A DNA stretch of 64,000 nt from Cryptomeria japonica (lineage: Eukaryota; Streptophyta; Pinopsida; Cupressales; Cupressaceae). The position numbers were made by a program, and so were the translations under genes. Within the stretch, counting starts at the first letter, position 1. Each line of letters opens with the position of its first letter. The notes under the pieces are model-generated. The model worked only from the letters and a program-made list of their open reading frames with translations. It ran no database searches and had not been told where the DNA came from. Shown in pieces: positions 23,560 to 33,950 of the stretch. The stretch covers positions 669,506,852 through 669,570,851 of the forward strand of contig NC_081412.1 in assembly GCF_030272615.1 (NCBI RefSeq), written 5' to 3'.

Positions 23560-23963
23560 CTGTCACTAAATCCTCTACATGGCAGTTATACTTTGATGGT
23601 TCTTGCACCCAAAATGGATCGAGGGTAGGAATACTATTGATCACACCTTAAGGAGATTGCATGCCTAAATCATACAAGATAGCCTTTGTATGCACTAACA
23701 ACATCGTATAATATGAAGCACTGATTATTGGACTATGCCTGGCTATCTAATGGAAGATATTATAATTACATGTCTATGGTGACTCCAAACTTATCATTAA
23801 ACAAGTCAATGATGAGTATCAAACAAAAGATGATAAGCTTCTTCCCTATCGTAGTATGGTTGAATATCTCAAGTAGAATTTCACATCAATCAAGTTTGAT
23901 CAAATTCCACTTACAAACAACAGAGCTGCAGATGCAATGGCCACTATGGTCTCCCTCCTTTAG
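23560..23963 (+). pseudogene. pol: gypsy second (archaeal-type) RNase H
   Basis: LYFDGSCTQNGSRVGILLIT carries the first catalytic Asp context. LQLHVYGDSKLIIKQVNDEY and LTNNRAADAMATMVSLL give the later Asp-containing strands and the NxxAD motif. A second RNase H between the RT-linked RNase H and integrase is diagnostic for Tat-lineage plant gypsy elements. Three or more stops interrupt it. Confidence 0.72.
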
Positions 23964-24049
23964 ATGCTAGCACATAGTCTGAACTGTGAGTTTTTGGTCG
24001 AGAAACTCTTCATATCGATGTATAACCTACTAGAGTCTGAAATGGTGTG

Positions 24050-25329
24050 CATACGCATTGGTCCTGAATCCCCTTGGTATAAAGAGACCTTTACTTACCT
24101 AAGAGATAACATCATTCTCCCACATCTCACCAAAACCCAACAACAAACCTTTATTCGCCGATGTGCCCATTAGATTATCCTTGGAGACACCCTATTCAGA
24201 AGGCATTTTGATGGATCCCTCCTAAGGTGTTTAGACAAACAAGAGGTTGAATAGGCACCACGTGAAGTGCACAAAGGTATTTGTGGGGTGCACTCAAGTG
24301 GTCTCACTTTGGCTAAAAATATTTTGTGAACAGGGTACTACTAGCCTACAATGGAAGTAGATGCATATAATTATGTGAAGAAATGTATCCCTTGCCAGAA
24401 GCATGGTGACATGATCCACACTCCATCACAAGATTTTTAGCCTTTTATTACACCATGGGCCTTCTCACGGTGGGGGCTTGATCTCATTGGGAAAATCCAC
24501 CCTACATCCTCCAACGGTCATGAATTCATTATCACCACCACTGAATACTTCACCAAGTGGGTGGAGGCCATACCTGTTACCTTCACCACTGGTAAATAGA
24601 TCTCTAAATTCATTCTAAACTATTTGATCTGCTGGTATGGAATCCCCAAAGTTATCATTAGAGATAACAACATACCATTCAAAAATCAAGATGTTAAAGA
24701 GCTCTGTCAAAAATTTGATATCCAACATCATTTCTCCACTCTTTATTACCCGCAAGGTAATGGTCAAGTTGAGGTTTCTAATAAGACCTTAATCAAAATT
24801 CTTAAAAAGATAATCAATGAAGATGGCTATGACTGGAACCTCTAACTCCATCCTACTTTGTGGGCTTACTGCACCTCCATCCGCACACATAGAAGCGTTA
24901 CTCCATATTCCCTCATCTTTGGCTTTGAATTTGTCCTCCCTCTTGAGATCGAGATCCCTTCCCTTAGGTTGTCGCTATAGAATATCCTCCCATGAAGAAT
25001 ATAGAGTTGCCAAACTGCAGGAGCTAGAAATCCTAGATGAAAGGCATCTCAACGCCTTAAACCATCTCCGGGTATATACGAATAGCCTACACTTGAGTTA
25101 TAATAAGAAAGTAAGAACCTAGGAATTTGAAGTAGGTGATCTCGTCCTCATGAAAAATCAGAGAAACCTTCAAGAAAGAGAGAAAAAAGGCAAGTTTGAG
25201 CCCAATTGGCTTGGACCATATGTGATCACAACAAAGTATGGATCAAGGGAATATCAGTTGGCTACTCCTGAAGGAGATCCATTGGATTATAAAATGAATA
25301 TTATGCACCTAAAGATATTCTATTCCTAG
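24050..25329 (+). pseudogene. pol: gypsy integrase
   Basis: An HHCC zinc finger is visible as HKGICGVHSSGLTLAKNIL then YVKKCIPCQKHGDM. The catalytic core has WGLDLIGKIHPTSSNGHEF (first Asp), KVIIRDNNIPFKNQDVK (second Asp region) and YYPQGNGQVEVSNKTLIKIL (Glu). The C-terminal part (VGDLVLMKNQRNLQEREKKG in broken frames) ends MNIMHLKIFYS and a stop at 25329. Integrase would insert element cDNA in the nucleus. Stops and frameshifts disable it. Confidence 0.8.
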
Positions 25330-26899
25330 TCCTGTGAGAGTCACCAATTGTCTTAAAATCAGAAAAATTTAAAAAAAATTTAAAAATTAGAAAAATTCAA
25401 AAAAAAAAAAAAATCAAGAAAAATACTCCAAAAAATGAAAAACAAAAAAAAAAAGTAAAAGAAAATCAATTCATCCATTAGTGAAAACCACTTTGTGGTG
25501 CTATGGGAAAGTATCTTGGTAAAACCCTTCATGTAGATGTTAAGGTAAATAATCTGGATCCATCGTCTATCAGGTCAGAGACATTCTCCCACCACTTACC
25601 CATCACATATCTATGATTGCTACTATCCAATCCCTCTACCCTATTATTAACCATCCACCTACTCACCCACGCCTGAAATAATAATCATGAATAAATGTCA
25701 CTCCATCAAACTGAGCTTTATCCCATCAAACTAAGCTTTGTCCTACCTCCTGAGCTTGTGCCTCCATGTGAGCTTCATGAAGTCTTGGTGTCAGTCCTCT
25801 GTTCATGGGTTAGTCCTTAAGGTCATCTGGTCAATTGCCTAGTCAATCTTGGTCACCCCATACTTTTCCCTTGGGGAGCCTTTTTCTATCCCTCTCCTAG
25901 AAGTCTAATCTTTCATTCTAATTCTACTCTTGTCAAGAGACAACAATTTGTCATGTATGGGTGACTTGTTTGAATCTTTGGACTTTCATTTTTGACTTGC
26001 ATCTTTTTTGTCCTATGAATACTCCTATTCATGACTGTCTAGATCCTCCATATCTAGGTATGTTTAAATTGGGTGTATACTGGGACATATTTTCATAGAA
26101 TGGCATGTTTTTGATCTCCCTTGTATGAACCGATGACTTGGTCCTAGTGTTTATCAACACTTACCTTGTCGTGTACAAGGGATATCTGTGTGTTTGGGGG
26201 TTTCCTCACATATCCACAAATTTTTAGCAATGTTTCTCAACACTTCCATAGCCATCTGTAGGAAATTCCCGCTTGACTATGAGTCACTCCATGCCTTGGG
26301 TTTCTCATGGCATCCTGGTTCCTATAATCAGTGGTGTGGGTTACCTAGGAAAATATTAAACTAGGTTGGCTCTCCACATCTTTCGTGCACAATTCCTCCC
26401 ATCATTTCCATTTTGCATTATCATAAATTCCTCATTTTTTTTCCCATCTAGCATCCCTATGGAGTTTCTAATTCCCCCTATTCTTCCATCCTACTCAAGG
26501 TCATTGTATTATGATTGGCATATTCACAAATAAAAGTTGCATTCCACTACTGCATCTTGTACCTATATCTCAAGAATGTCCATGGGCCTTCTTCTATCTC
26601 CTTTCATTTTTCTTCAATCATCTCTCTCTTTCTTTCTTTCTTTTGCACTTGTTATTTCTCCTCTTTCCTTCTTCTTTTCGAGACTTTTCTGCCAATTTTT
26701 CAAAAAAATCTGAAAAACTCTTAACGGGGCATACACCACCCACACTTTATGTTGGGGTATCCTCTTTCTTCTATCTTTTATCCATCACCAAATTTTTCCA
26801 CTGCATAAAAGATGGGAAAAATGTATAAACTTAACTTAATTATTGTAATTAACTTAATTAATTTATTAAATGATGTTAGTTCTTATTCTTCTCAATATT
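25330..26899 (+). other. 3' untranslated part of gypsy and possible LTR start
   Basis: An A-rich tract (25365-25470) follows the integrase stop, then about 1.4 kb of non-coding sequence without an identifiable LTR boundary. The last 80 bases (TTAATTA words) match in composition the sequence that resumes at 48511, as expected if T1 inserted into one continuous AT-rich region. Confidence 0.4.
26897..26899. other. Target-site duplication of T1, left
   Basis: ATT immediately before CACTA. ATT also occurs immediately after TAGTG (48511-48513). A 3-bp duplication is standard for CACTA elements. Confidence 0.8.
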
Positions 26900-27300
26900 C
26901 ACTAGTACATTTGGGCCTAATTTCCGATAGAAAATTGTCGGTAGTTTGACGACACCACGTCGAACTTTCGACAAATTTAACTATTGAAAACTCATCGTTG
27001 GTCTTTCCAATGATGCCATTAGCATTGGAATTCTGAAAATGTTATGAACTCTTTCGACGGCGGCTATATTTGCTCCCTTGGCCAAAAATTTACACAGATT
27101 ACCATCAGAATTTCGACAGATGCTATATTTTCTCCTCGATAATTGTCCGACAAAGAAGTGACGTCGGATATACAACATCCTTGTCAGATGTTTATTTAGT
27201 TGTCATCGGAATTCTGACAGTTTCAGATGATGTGGGTCAGACGGCTTTTTCGTCGATGCATGAAAGCATTGAACTAGTTCTACTTTTAAAAATTGCATAA
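26900..27300 (+). repeat. T1 left terminal inverted repeat and subterminal region
   Basis: It begins with CACTAGTACATTTGGGCC and is dense in variants of a TCGGAATTCCGA / TTCGACAGA / GTCGGA word (near 26925, 26960, 27055, 27110, 27150, 27205 and 27240). CACTA transposase subunits bind such subterminal motifs. The block has higher CpG content than its surroundings. Confidence 0.75.
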
Positions 27301-28340
27301 AACATTTTTTATTTATTTGATTCAGTGTTATTTGTAAAAACAGATTATCAATGATGTTTCCTTTCTCCAAAAAATTTCTAGGATCTTTCTATCAGATAAT
27401 ATGTAACATCCAATGACTAAATCTTTTCTTTACACATGCTTATTTTATTTAATTATCATCTTAGTGTGAATTATAATTTATATCTATGCAGAAGCAGAAG
27501 ATACAAGCTGAAGACTTGTGCACAAGTAAATTTCATAAAAGAAAGCAAGAAAGCATTATCTTGAATGACATCGAAACAAGCTCATCAGCTACCTAGAAGA
27601 GAGAAATTGGAGAAAAGAAGAGGATAGTGTTAAAGGGTGATAAATACATAGAGAGTATGCAATACAAACAAACAATGTCTCGAGTGTGTGATGTGATGTC
27701 TCTAATTTATGTCCAGAGGGACTAACTGGTTTTGTAGTTCCTAGGAAACCTATTGGGCCATGCTTGGAGGAAATCAGTGTGTTCATGCAAGGACCACATT
27801 TTTTCTATTATGAGAATGATGCTTTTGCACCGAAGGATATTTGGAAGGCAATATCAAATTCTTTTTATAGTGTGGAACTAGAGTTGGCGGACTCAAAGTA
27901 CTTTTCAGCTTCCAAAAGACCAAGAGGTTATCTACACAATCTCCTAATAAAAGGATGATTTCAATCATTACCTCTCCCCCCCCCCATGACTATTTAGGAA
28001 GCAATTCCTTAGAGAAAGGACTATTGGCCTCCATGGGATCAAAGAAAAAAATTGAAACATAGACTCTAGATGATGTGGTACTATCCTTTGTGAAGAACTC
28101 TGCACTATAATTGAAAATTCATAAGGGAAACTGCAAGATAGTGAATAGAAATACATTCTTGAAAAGTGGGAAGAATGGATCTTGGTTTGGGTGGGGCTAG
28201 TTTAGGTGGCTCCTCTAGAGGTTGATGAGATAGAAATCATATTAGGATTTGAAAAAGATCACACTCGTGGAACTTTGTGTGCGACTGATCGATTGCGTTG
28301 TTTAGGTAATGCATTCCAAATAGATATAGTTACATAACAT
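27220..28340 (+). repeat. T1 palindrome, arm 1
   Basis: This arm pairs in inverted orientation with 28346-28991 and then, across T2, with 42139-42610. Its inner end is the perfect stretch AATGCATTCCAAATAGATAT, whose complement recurs at about 28361-28380. The loop is near 28333-28357. The outer part pairs with 42139-42610 over about 500 bp. Base differences and one indel between arms show they are not freshly copied. Confidence 0.85.
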
Positions 28341-28342
28341 TT
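27491..28342 (+). pseudogene. Captured DRM-type DNA methyltransferase fragment, copy 1
   Basis: DRM enzymes are plant de novo cytosine methyltransferases guided by siRNAs in the nucleus. Signature stretches in order are GPHFFYYENDAFAPKDIWKA (27790-27850), LADSKYFSASKRPRGYLHNL, then PPMTI-stop-EAIP and YWPPWDQRKKLK, and in another frame KWEEWILVWVGL, VAPLEVDEIEIILGFEKDHT, RGTLCATDRLRCLGNAFQID (28270-28330). This is the order of the rearranged catalytic domain unique to DRM proteins. A likely splice acceptor (CTATGCAG) at 27490 opens a Lys/Glu-rich upstream segment. Stops and frame changes disable it. It covers only the half before motif I. The identification is from family knowledge; I could not run an alignment. 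Confidence 0.82.
27691..27702 (+). other. Empty-site paralogue of the T2 insertion
   Basis: Arm 1 reads GTGATGTGATGTCTCTAATT without interruption. The opposite arm has the same flanks separated by T2: GTGATGTGA then T2 on one side, T2 then CGTCTCTAATTT on the other (minus-strand sense). This fixes the T2 ends to within a few bases, though a clean target duplication is not resolved. Confidence 0.75.
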
Positions 28343-28345
28343 ATT

Positions 28346-28975
28346 TGTATGAAACATAACTATATCTATTTGGAATGCATTACCCAAACAACACAATCAA
28401 TCAGTGGCACACGAAGTTCCACGAGTGTGATCTTTTTCAAATCCTAATATTATTTCTATCTCGTCAACCTCTAGAAGAGCCACCTGACCTGACCCCACCC
28501 AAACCAAGATCCATTCTTCTCACTTTTCAAGAATTTATTTCTATTCACTATCTTGTAGTTTCCCCTCATGAATTTTCAATTATAGTGCAAATTTCTTCAC
28601 GAAGGACACCACCACATCATCTATAGTCTAGCAATTCAATTTTTTTCTTTGATCCCATGGAGGCCAATAGTCCTTTGTCTATGAAAGTGCTTCCTGAATA
28701 GTCATGGGGGGTAGAGGTAATGCTTTAAATCTCCCTTGTATTGCAAGATTGTGTACATAACCTCTTGGTCTTCTAGAAGCCAAAAATTACTTCGAGTCTA
28801 CCAACTCTGGTTCCACACTATAGGAATTTTTCAGATATTGCCTTCCAAATATCTTTCGATTCAAAAGCATCATTCTCATAATAGAAAAAATGTGGCCCTT
28901 TCATGAACACATTGATTTCCTCCAAGAATGGCCCAATAGGTTTCTCTAGAATTCCAAAACCAGTTAGTCCCTCTG
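28346..28975 (-). pseudogene. Captured DRM-type DNA methyltransferase fragment, copy 2 (inverted)
   Basis: The minus strand repeats copy 1. It reads NLCSEGLTGFGILEKPIGPF, KGPHFFYYENDAFESKDIWK (28873-28902), then after frame changes SGQVALLEVDEIEIILGF and EKDHTRGTLC (28416-28440), ending near the palindrome loop. It differs from copy 1 by substitutions and indels. For example copy 1 has a TAG stop in VGL-stop-VAPLE where copy 2 reads through as VGSGQVALLE, so the copies have mutated separately. It is truncated on its 5' side by T2. Confidence 0.8.
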
Positions 28976-28991
28976 AACATAAATTAGAGAC
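28346..28991 (-). repeat. T1 palindrome, arm 2 (inner part)
   Basis: Inverted copy of about 27700-28340. It continues, after the T2 insertion, at 42139-42610 with the rest of the arm. Confidence 0.82.
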
Positions 28992-29046
28992 GTGGGTAAG
29001 TGCACAAAGATGGTGGTCAAAAAGGGGGGTATAAGTGGACACTTCT
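28992..29046 (+). repeat. T2 left terminal inverted repeat
   Basis: It contains GTGCACAAAGATGGTGGTCA and a terminal GTGGACAC, each present inverted at 42092-42138. An extra GGGGGGTATAA lies between them on this side. Confidence 0.75.
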
Positions 29047-29837
29047 TTTCTAAAATCAGGTGAACCTGAACTTACAGGCAAAGATATGAAGATAATCAAA
29101 GAACAAATATTGTAGTACTCTGAGTATAATTTCCAAACTACTAAACTTTTTCAAAATTGGATAAGATTAAGGGGGTCAAATCCTTCACGCATGAAAAATA
29201 GACCCTGTTTTTTTTCTGAAAAATATAACAATGTCTAACGTGCGCATCAAAAAAGTCATAGTTAGATTTAGTATTTTGACAAATCCTTTGGAAGAAAGAT
29301 AGTTAAGAGTGAGCAATAGAAGATGTGTATTTTTTTATAATTTTTTGTTGAGTATTTTTTTTTTATGATTTTTCCAATCGAGCACATCATAAAAATTTGG
29401 TACCTATTCGTGCGCGAAGCATAAGTTGCACTAAACAAATCATTTTTTTTTTTTAAATTGTAAATAATCAAGTGCACTACAATAATATATAAAGTTTTTT
29501 AAATTTGGATATGTATATCAAAAGTTATTCAAAAACTAGTGCACCTATGTCTATGAGAACTATGGAGACACTAGTAAAATAAATTCAATAATAATATGTT
29601 ATTGTTGTTAAAATTGAAAACAAATTATATGGTTAGAAAGCTCAGAAGATGGGTGAAAATATGGTGGCAATTTTAGAAATACCCACTTTATGAAGTGTAA
29701 ACCTGATGATGACAAAGTTGATAAACCAAGTTGATAAAATAAAACACGTAAAAAATGAGAGAAATGGAGGGAAATCAAACTTCCAATCTATAGCTTTGTC
29801 ATCCGGGCCTATTTCAAAGCCTAAATAGTCAAAAGCA
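29047..29837. other. T2 left non-coding region
   Basis: AT-rich sequence with T-runs (29207-29215, 29358-29366, 29443-29453) and no coding frame. Nothing else is recognised. Confidence 0.4.
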
Positions 29838-29962
29838 CGTATGGGGTACTTATGGTTTAAAAAGCGTGTACGAGGTATGTATAGTGTAAGCAGTGTGTAC
29901 GTGCTTGTTTCCCTATAAATAGCGTGTACGCACTATCTTTACTATAAACAGTGCGTACGTGC
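29838..29962 (+). repeat. T2 subterminal motif cluster, left
   Basis: At least six variants of GCGTGTACG / GTACGTGC / GCGTACGTGC within 125 bases (for example AGCGTGTACGAGG, AGCGTGTACGCAC, AGTGCGTACGTGC). The same words recur at 33350-33610 and 41890-42065. Such palindromic CpG-rich words near element ends are candidate transposase-binding sites. Confidence 0.65.
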
Positions 29963-30115
29963 TACTATATAATATGTGTATATACATATAATATATGTAA
30001 TATATAATATGTGTATAATATGACATTGTATATATAATATGTTTATATACATATAATATATTAAACATATATATACACATGTAAGTGTATCGTCTCTCCC
30101 TCTCAAACGCATACA

Positions 30116-30172
<57 letters not shown>
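29963..30172. repeat. TA-rich tract followed by (CT)n microsatellite
   Basis: About 110 bases of TATATAATATGTGTATA-like repeats, then about 27 CT units (30119-30172). Long Arg-Glu or Ser-Leu frames across it are artefacts of the dinucleotide. Confidence 0.85.
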
Positions 30173-30176
<4 letters not shown>

Positions 30177-30189
30177 CCTTCTCCCTTCC

Positions 30190-30240
30190 TCCATACCCCA
30201 CTGCAACTATGTCTGCAGTTCTATAGAAGTAAGTGAATTT
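30190..30240 (+). repeat. Duplicated leader-exon segment, copy 1
   Basis: CAACTATGTCTGCAGTTCTA then GTAAGTGAATTT matches 33694-33742, where GTAAGT is the apparent 5' splice site of the transposase leader. The flanking GCGTACG clusters and CT tracts are duplicated too (29838-30240 against 33345-33742). Confidence 0.6.
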
Positions 30241-30469
30241 ATTTCTTATCTGCAAATTCCTCTTTGATTTTTATCATGTATCCTCTCCTAAAAAAATTGA
30301 CTTATGGATTTTTGTGTGTATATTGAATAGGAGGAATAGGGTTTGAAATTGAACCATAGGTGTATTACTGTGACAAACAAGGAAACCCGTAGCAATATTC
30401 TTCTTGAATGTGTTTTTAATGAGTAGAGCAGCTGTGAAAATAGTGTCAACAAAGCAACATGATGAGTCA

Positions 30470-31082
30470 GAGTACCTGCAATATGTTTTTCAAAAGAAAA
30501 CAACAAGTAGGAAGAGAAAGAGGGAGAGTAACACAGATGATGTCCTATAGAATGATAGTGGTGGGTATGCGAGAGTCCCCATGTTGTTACATAATTCCTA
30601 TCACCTAAAGAAATTAAAGTTCGTTTTACGCATGGCAATGGTAGTATATGATGATCATCACTTGTCAAACAGCTTGGAACAGTACATACCCATGAAAGAA
30701 ATCAAGTGTGTAATTCCTATAGTCACAATCGAGATCAGTCTTATAACCTTGCAAATTTAATAGCATCATATGTTTTAGAACTTAGGCAGTACTCTTAGGG
30801 CTAGGTCAAGCTCTTACACTTGCTTTTTAGTGAAGCCTCATTGTTTGTTCGCTTGGAGTGTCATTGTATGATGTTCTATTCATAATTTTAAATTTAATAT
30901 ATCATTTTATTAGTCCACCATATGACCCCTTAGGTGTCATTAGAGGTTGTATTGTTTCCTAAGAGGTCATATGGTGTCCTGTGACCCCTTAAGGCCCCTC
31001 CTCTTTCCCTCCCCCCTAGTCTCCCCCCCCTCTCCCTCTCCCTCTCCCTCTCCCTCCCTCTACCTCTCTCCCTCTCTCTACC

Positions 31083-31119
<37 letters not shown>

Positions 31120-32559
31120 ATCTCCCTTCCTCCATACCCCTTCTTCTCTCCCAACCCTCCTCTTCTCTCTTCTCTCTCCCTCTCCCTCCCTCTACCTCTC
31201 TCCCTCTCTCTTCCTTCCATCCCCCATCTCTCTCTCTCCCTCTCTCTCCCTCTCTCTCTACCTGCAATATGTTTTTCAGAAGAAAATAATAGGTAGGAAG
31301 AGAAAGAGGGAGAGTAACATAGATGATGTCCTATAGAATGATAGTGGTGGGTATGCAAGAGTTCCCATGTTATTACACAATGCCTATCACCTAAAGAAAT
31401 TAAAGTTTGTTTTATGCATGGAAGTGGTAGTATATGATGATCATCACTTGTCAAACAACTTGGAATGGTACATACCCATGAAATAAATCAAGTGTGTAAT
31501 TCCTATAGTCACAATTGAGATCAGTCTTATAACCTTGCAAATTTAATAGCATCATATGTTTTAGAACTTAGGCAGTACTCTTAGGGTTAGGTCAAGCTCT
31601 TACACTTGCTTTCTAGTGAAGCCTCATTGTTTGTTCGCTTGGACTCTCGTTGTATGATGTTCTATTCATAAATTTAAATTTAATATATCATTTTATTAGC
31701 CCACCATATGACCCCTTAGGTATCATTAGAGGTCATATTGTTTCCTAAGAGGTCATATGGTATCCTGTGACCCCTTAAGACCCTTCCTCTTTCCCTCCCC
31801 CATACTCTCCCCCTCTCCCTCTCTCTCTCTCTCTCCCTCCCTCTACCTTCCCCTCTCTCTCTCTCTCCATATCCCTTCCTCCATACCCCTTCTTCTCTCC
31901 CACCCCCATCTTCTCTCTCCCTCTCCCTCCCTCTACCTCTCTCCGTCTCTCTACCTTCCCTCCCCCGTCTCTCTCTCTACCTACAATATGTTTTTCCAAA
32001 GAAAATAATAAGTAGGAAGAGAAAGAGGGAGAGTAACACAAATGATTACCTATAGAATGATAGTCGTGGGTATGCGAGAGTTCCCATGTTGTTTAGGAAT
32101 ACCATTGATTCTCACGTGAGGGGTTCAAGAAATGGACTGACTAGGTTCGGTTAGGGTTCTTAGTTCCACCCTTCCCAGGGGGTCAGGTCTTAATCCCTAT
32201 TTGAATTGAGCTCGAGTGGACCAATGCCTATCACCTAAAGAAATTAGAGGTATCATTAGAGGTCGTATTGTTTCCTAAGAGGACATATGGTATCCTGTGA
32301 GCCCTTAAGACCCCTACTCTTTCCCTCCCCCTACTCTCCCCCCCTCTCTCTCTCTCTCTCTCCCTCTCCCTCCTTCCCTCTCTCCCTCTCTCTACCTTCC
32401 CTCCCCCCTCTTCTCTCCCTCCCTCTACCTCTCCCTTCCCCCCTTTTTTTCTCCATCTCTCCCTCTCTCTCCCTCTCCTCTCCCTCTCTCTCCCTCTCTC
32501 CTCTCCTCTCCCTCTCTCTCCCTCTCCCCTCTCCTCTCCCTCTCTCTCCCTCTCCCACC

Positions 32560-32648
<89 letters not shown>

Positions 32649-32835
32649 TCCACCCATGTTCTCTCCCTCTCTCCCTCTCTCTCCCTCTCCCCTCTCCTCT
32701 CCCTCTCTCTCCCTCTCCCATCTCCTCTCCCTCTCTCCCTCTCTCTCCCTCTCCCCTCTCCTCTCCCTCTCTCTACCTTCCCTCTCTCATCTCTCTCTCT
32801 CCCTCTCTCTCCCTCCCTCTCCTCTCCCTCTCCCA

Positions 32836-32898
<63 letters not shown>

Positions 32899-33140
32899 CC
32901 TCCCTCCTTCCCTCTACCTCTCCCTTCCCCCAATGTTCTCTCCCTTAGGTGTCATTAGAGGTCGTATTGTTTCCTAAGAGGTCATATGGTATCTCGTGAC
33001 CCCTTAAGACCCCTCCTCTTTCCCTCCCCCCCTACTCTCCCCCTCTCCCCCTCTCTCCCTCTCTCTCTCTCTCTCTCCATCTCCCCTCTCTCTCCCTCTC
33101 CCCTCTCCTCTCCCTCTCTCTCCCTCTCCCACCCCCCTCT

Positions 33141-33172
<32 letters not shown>

Positions 33173-33345
33173 CCACTCTCCCTCTCCCTCCTTCCTTCTC
33201 TCCCTCTCTCTCTCCCTCTCCTCTCTCTCCCTTCCCCCCTCTTCTCTCCCTCTCTCCCTCTCCCTTCCTCCATACCCCTTCTTCTCTCCCACTCCCCCTC
33301 TTCTCTCTCTCTCTCTTTGTCTCTCTCCCTCCATCTACCTCTCTC
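30470..33345. repeat. Tandem duplication array with long CT-rich tracts
   Basis: The phrase CCTGCAATATGTTTTTCA recurs at about 30475, 31261 and 31978. The phrase TCATTAGAGGT...CCTAAGAGGTCATATGGT recurs at about 30931, 31719, 32249 and 32947. After each copy of the second phrase comes a pyrimidine tract (31020-31260, 31795-31978, 32330-32940, 33020-33345), up to about 600 bases of CTCTCC-type sequence. Copies 1 and 2 are about 788 bases apart; later copies are shortened by deletions. Copy 1 holds a faint coding-like frame (QYVFQKKTTSRKRKRES, then MLLHNSYHLKKLKFVLRMA) that is lost in the others. Confidence 0.82.
32094..32222. other. Unique ~130-bp insertion inside the third array copy
   Basis: Array copies 1 and 2 read CATGTTRTTACA then CCTATCACC. 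The third has about 130 extra bases (GGAATACCATTGATTCTCAC to CGAGTGGACC) between these points. It contains GGTTCAAGAA, loosely like a polymerase III B box, but no A tail. Origin unknown. Confidence 0.45.
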
Positions 33346-33349
33346 AAGA

Positions 33350-33610
33350 GTGCGTACGAGGTACTGAAACTATTAGTTCCCTGCACTGCCATATCTTTTT
33401 TAAGGCTTAGTAGCGAGTATGTAGTACTTATTACTCATAAGCACGTACAGGGTACTATTCCCATTATTCGATACCCTGTGACAACATTTTTAGGCTTAGT
33501 AGTGCGTACACGCTACTTATCAGCCCAGAATGGGAAAAAAGAATACTGTTGGGCTTTTCAACATTTTATGGTCTAACAACACGTATGCAGTTATCAATGT
33601 AGCACGTACA
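33350..33610 (+). repeat. T2 subterminal motif cluster, internal left copy
   Basis: Words such as GTGCGTACGAGGTAC, AAGCACGTACAGGGTAC, AGTGCGTACACGCTAC and AGCACGTACACAG recur, spaced 40-90 bases. The cluster lies just upstream of the transposase leader exon, so it may be both subterminal DNA and promoter-proximal sequence. Confidence 0.6.
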
Positions 33611-33728
33611 CAGTTTAGAGACATAGTTTTAGTTTCCCAAGAGCCTCAATGGCCTCAAAATAATTTTTTGAGGTTGTTGAAGGCCCCACTGGAACTATGT
33701 CTGCACTTCTATCACTATTGTATACATA

Positions 33729-33944
33729 AAAGTAAGTGAATTTTTTGTTTTTGCATGATTTCAAATGATTGAATTGTTGTTTTTAGTAGTTTTTTGTTTT
33801 TGCATGGTTTCAAATGATTGAATTGTGATTGTTTAATAGTTTGATTCCAAAAAATAGTGATAAGATGCATATTTATGGTTATTTGTTTATTTATGAACTT
33901 TTCTTTACATATATGTAATATGATTCTATTTAGGTCAACCAATC
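33729..33944 (+). other. Putative 5'-UTR intron of the T2 transposase gene
   Basis: A GTAAGTGA donor follows an AAAA-ended leader, and the acceptor TTCTATTTAG lies just before GTCAACCAATCTCAACC and the ATG at 33951. Inside is an imperfect duplication of TTTTTGTTTTTGCATG then TTTCAAATGATTGAATTG (33750-33830). Exon borders are inferred from consensus only. Confidence 0.5.
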
Positions 33945-33950
33945 TCAACC

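Larger units (their letters stand above)
11415..25329 (+). mobile_element. Ty3/gypsy (Tat-like) internal region, interrupted by copia B
   Basis: Domain order is Gag, protease, [copia insertion 14183-20850], rest of protease, reverse transcriptase, RNase H, a second RNase-H-like domain, then integrase. This gypsy order plus the extra RNase H before integrase is the hallmark of the plant Tat lineage. Protease reading resumes in the expected sense across the insertion. All domains carry stops and frameshifts, so the copy is dead. A poly-A/T-rich tail begins after the last codon at 25329. The 3' LTR is not resolved and may extend to the CACTA insertion at 26900 and beyond 48511. Confidence 0.8.

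Noticed and set aside
26511-26828. Hydrophobic frame with several Phe/Leu-rich segments resembling a membrane protein
   Set aside because: It derives from a TTTCTTC-rich tract, lacks a credible start or homologue, and lies in the non-coding tail of the gypsy element.
28296-28395. Palindrome centre as a hairpin miRNA precursor or replication origin
   Set aside because: The inverted homology extends for more than a kilobase on each side, so it is the loop of a large inverted duplication rather than a small stem-loop gene.
29838-29962. CRISPR-like spacing of short palindromic words
   Set aside because: Words vary in sequence and spacing, there are no unique spacers of constant length and no cas genes; plant transposon subterminal repeats explain them.
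30947-33576. Long open frames of Arg-Glu, Ser-Leu or Pro-Ser repeats on both strands
   Set aside because: They come from CT/GA dinucleotide and CTCTCC repeats, which are open in several frames at once. They have no start context and no conservation.
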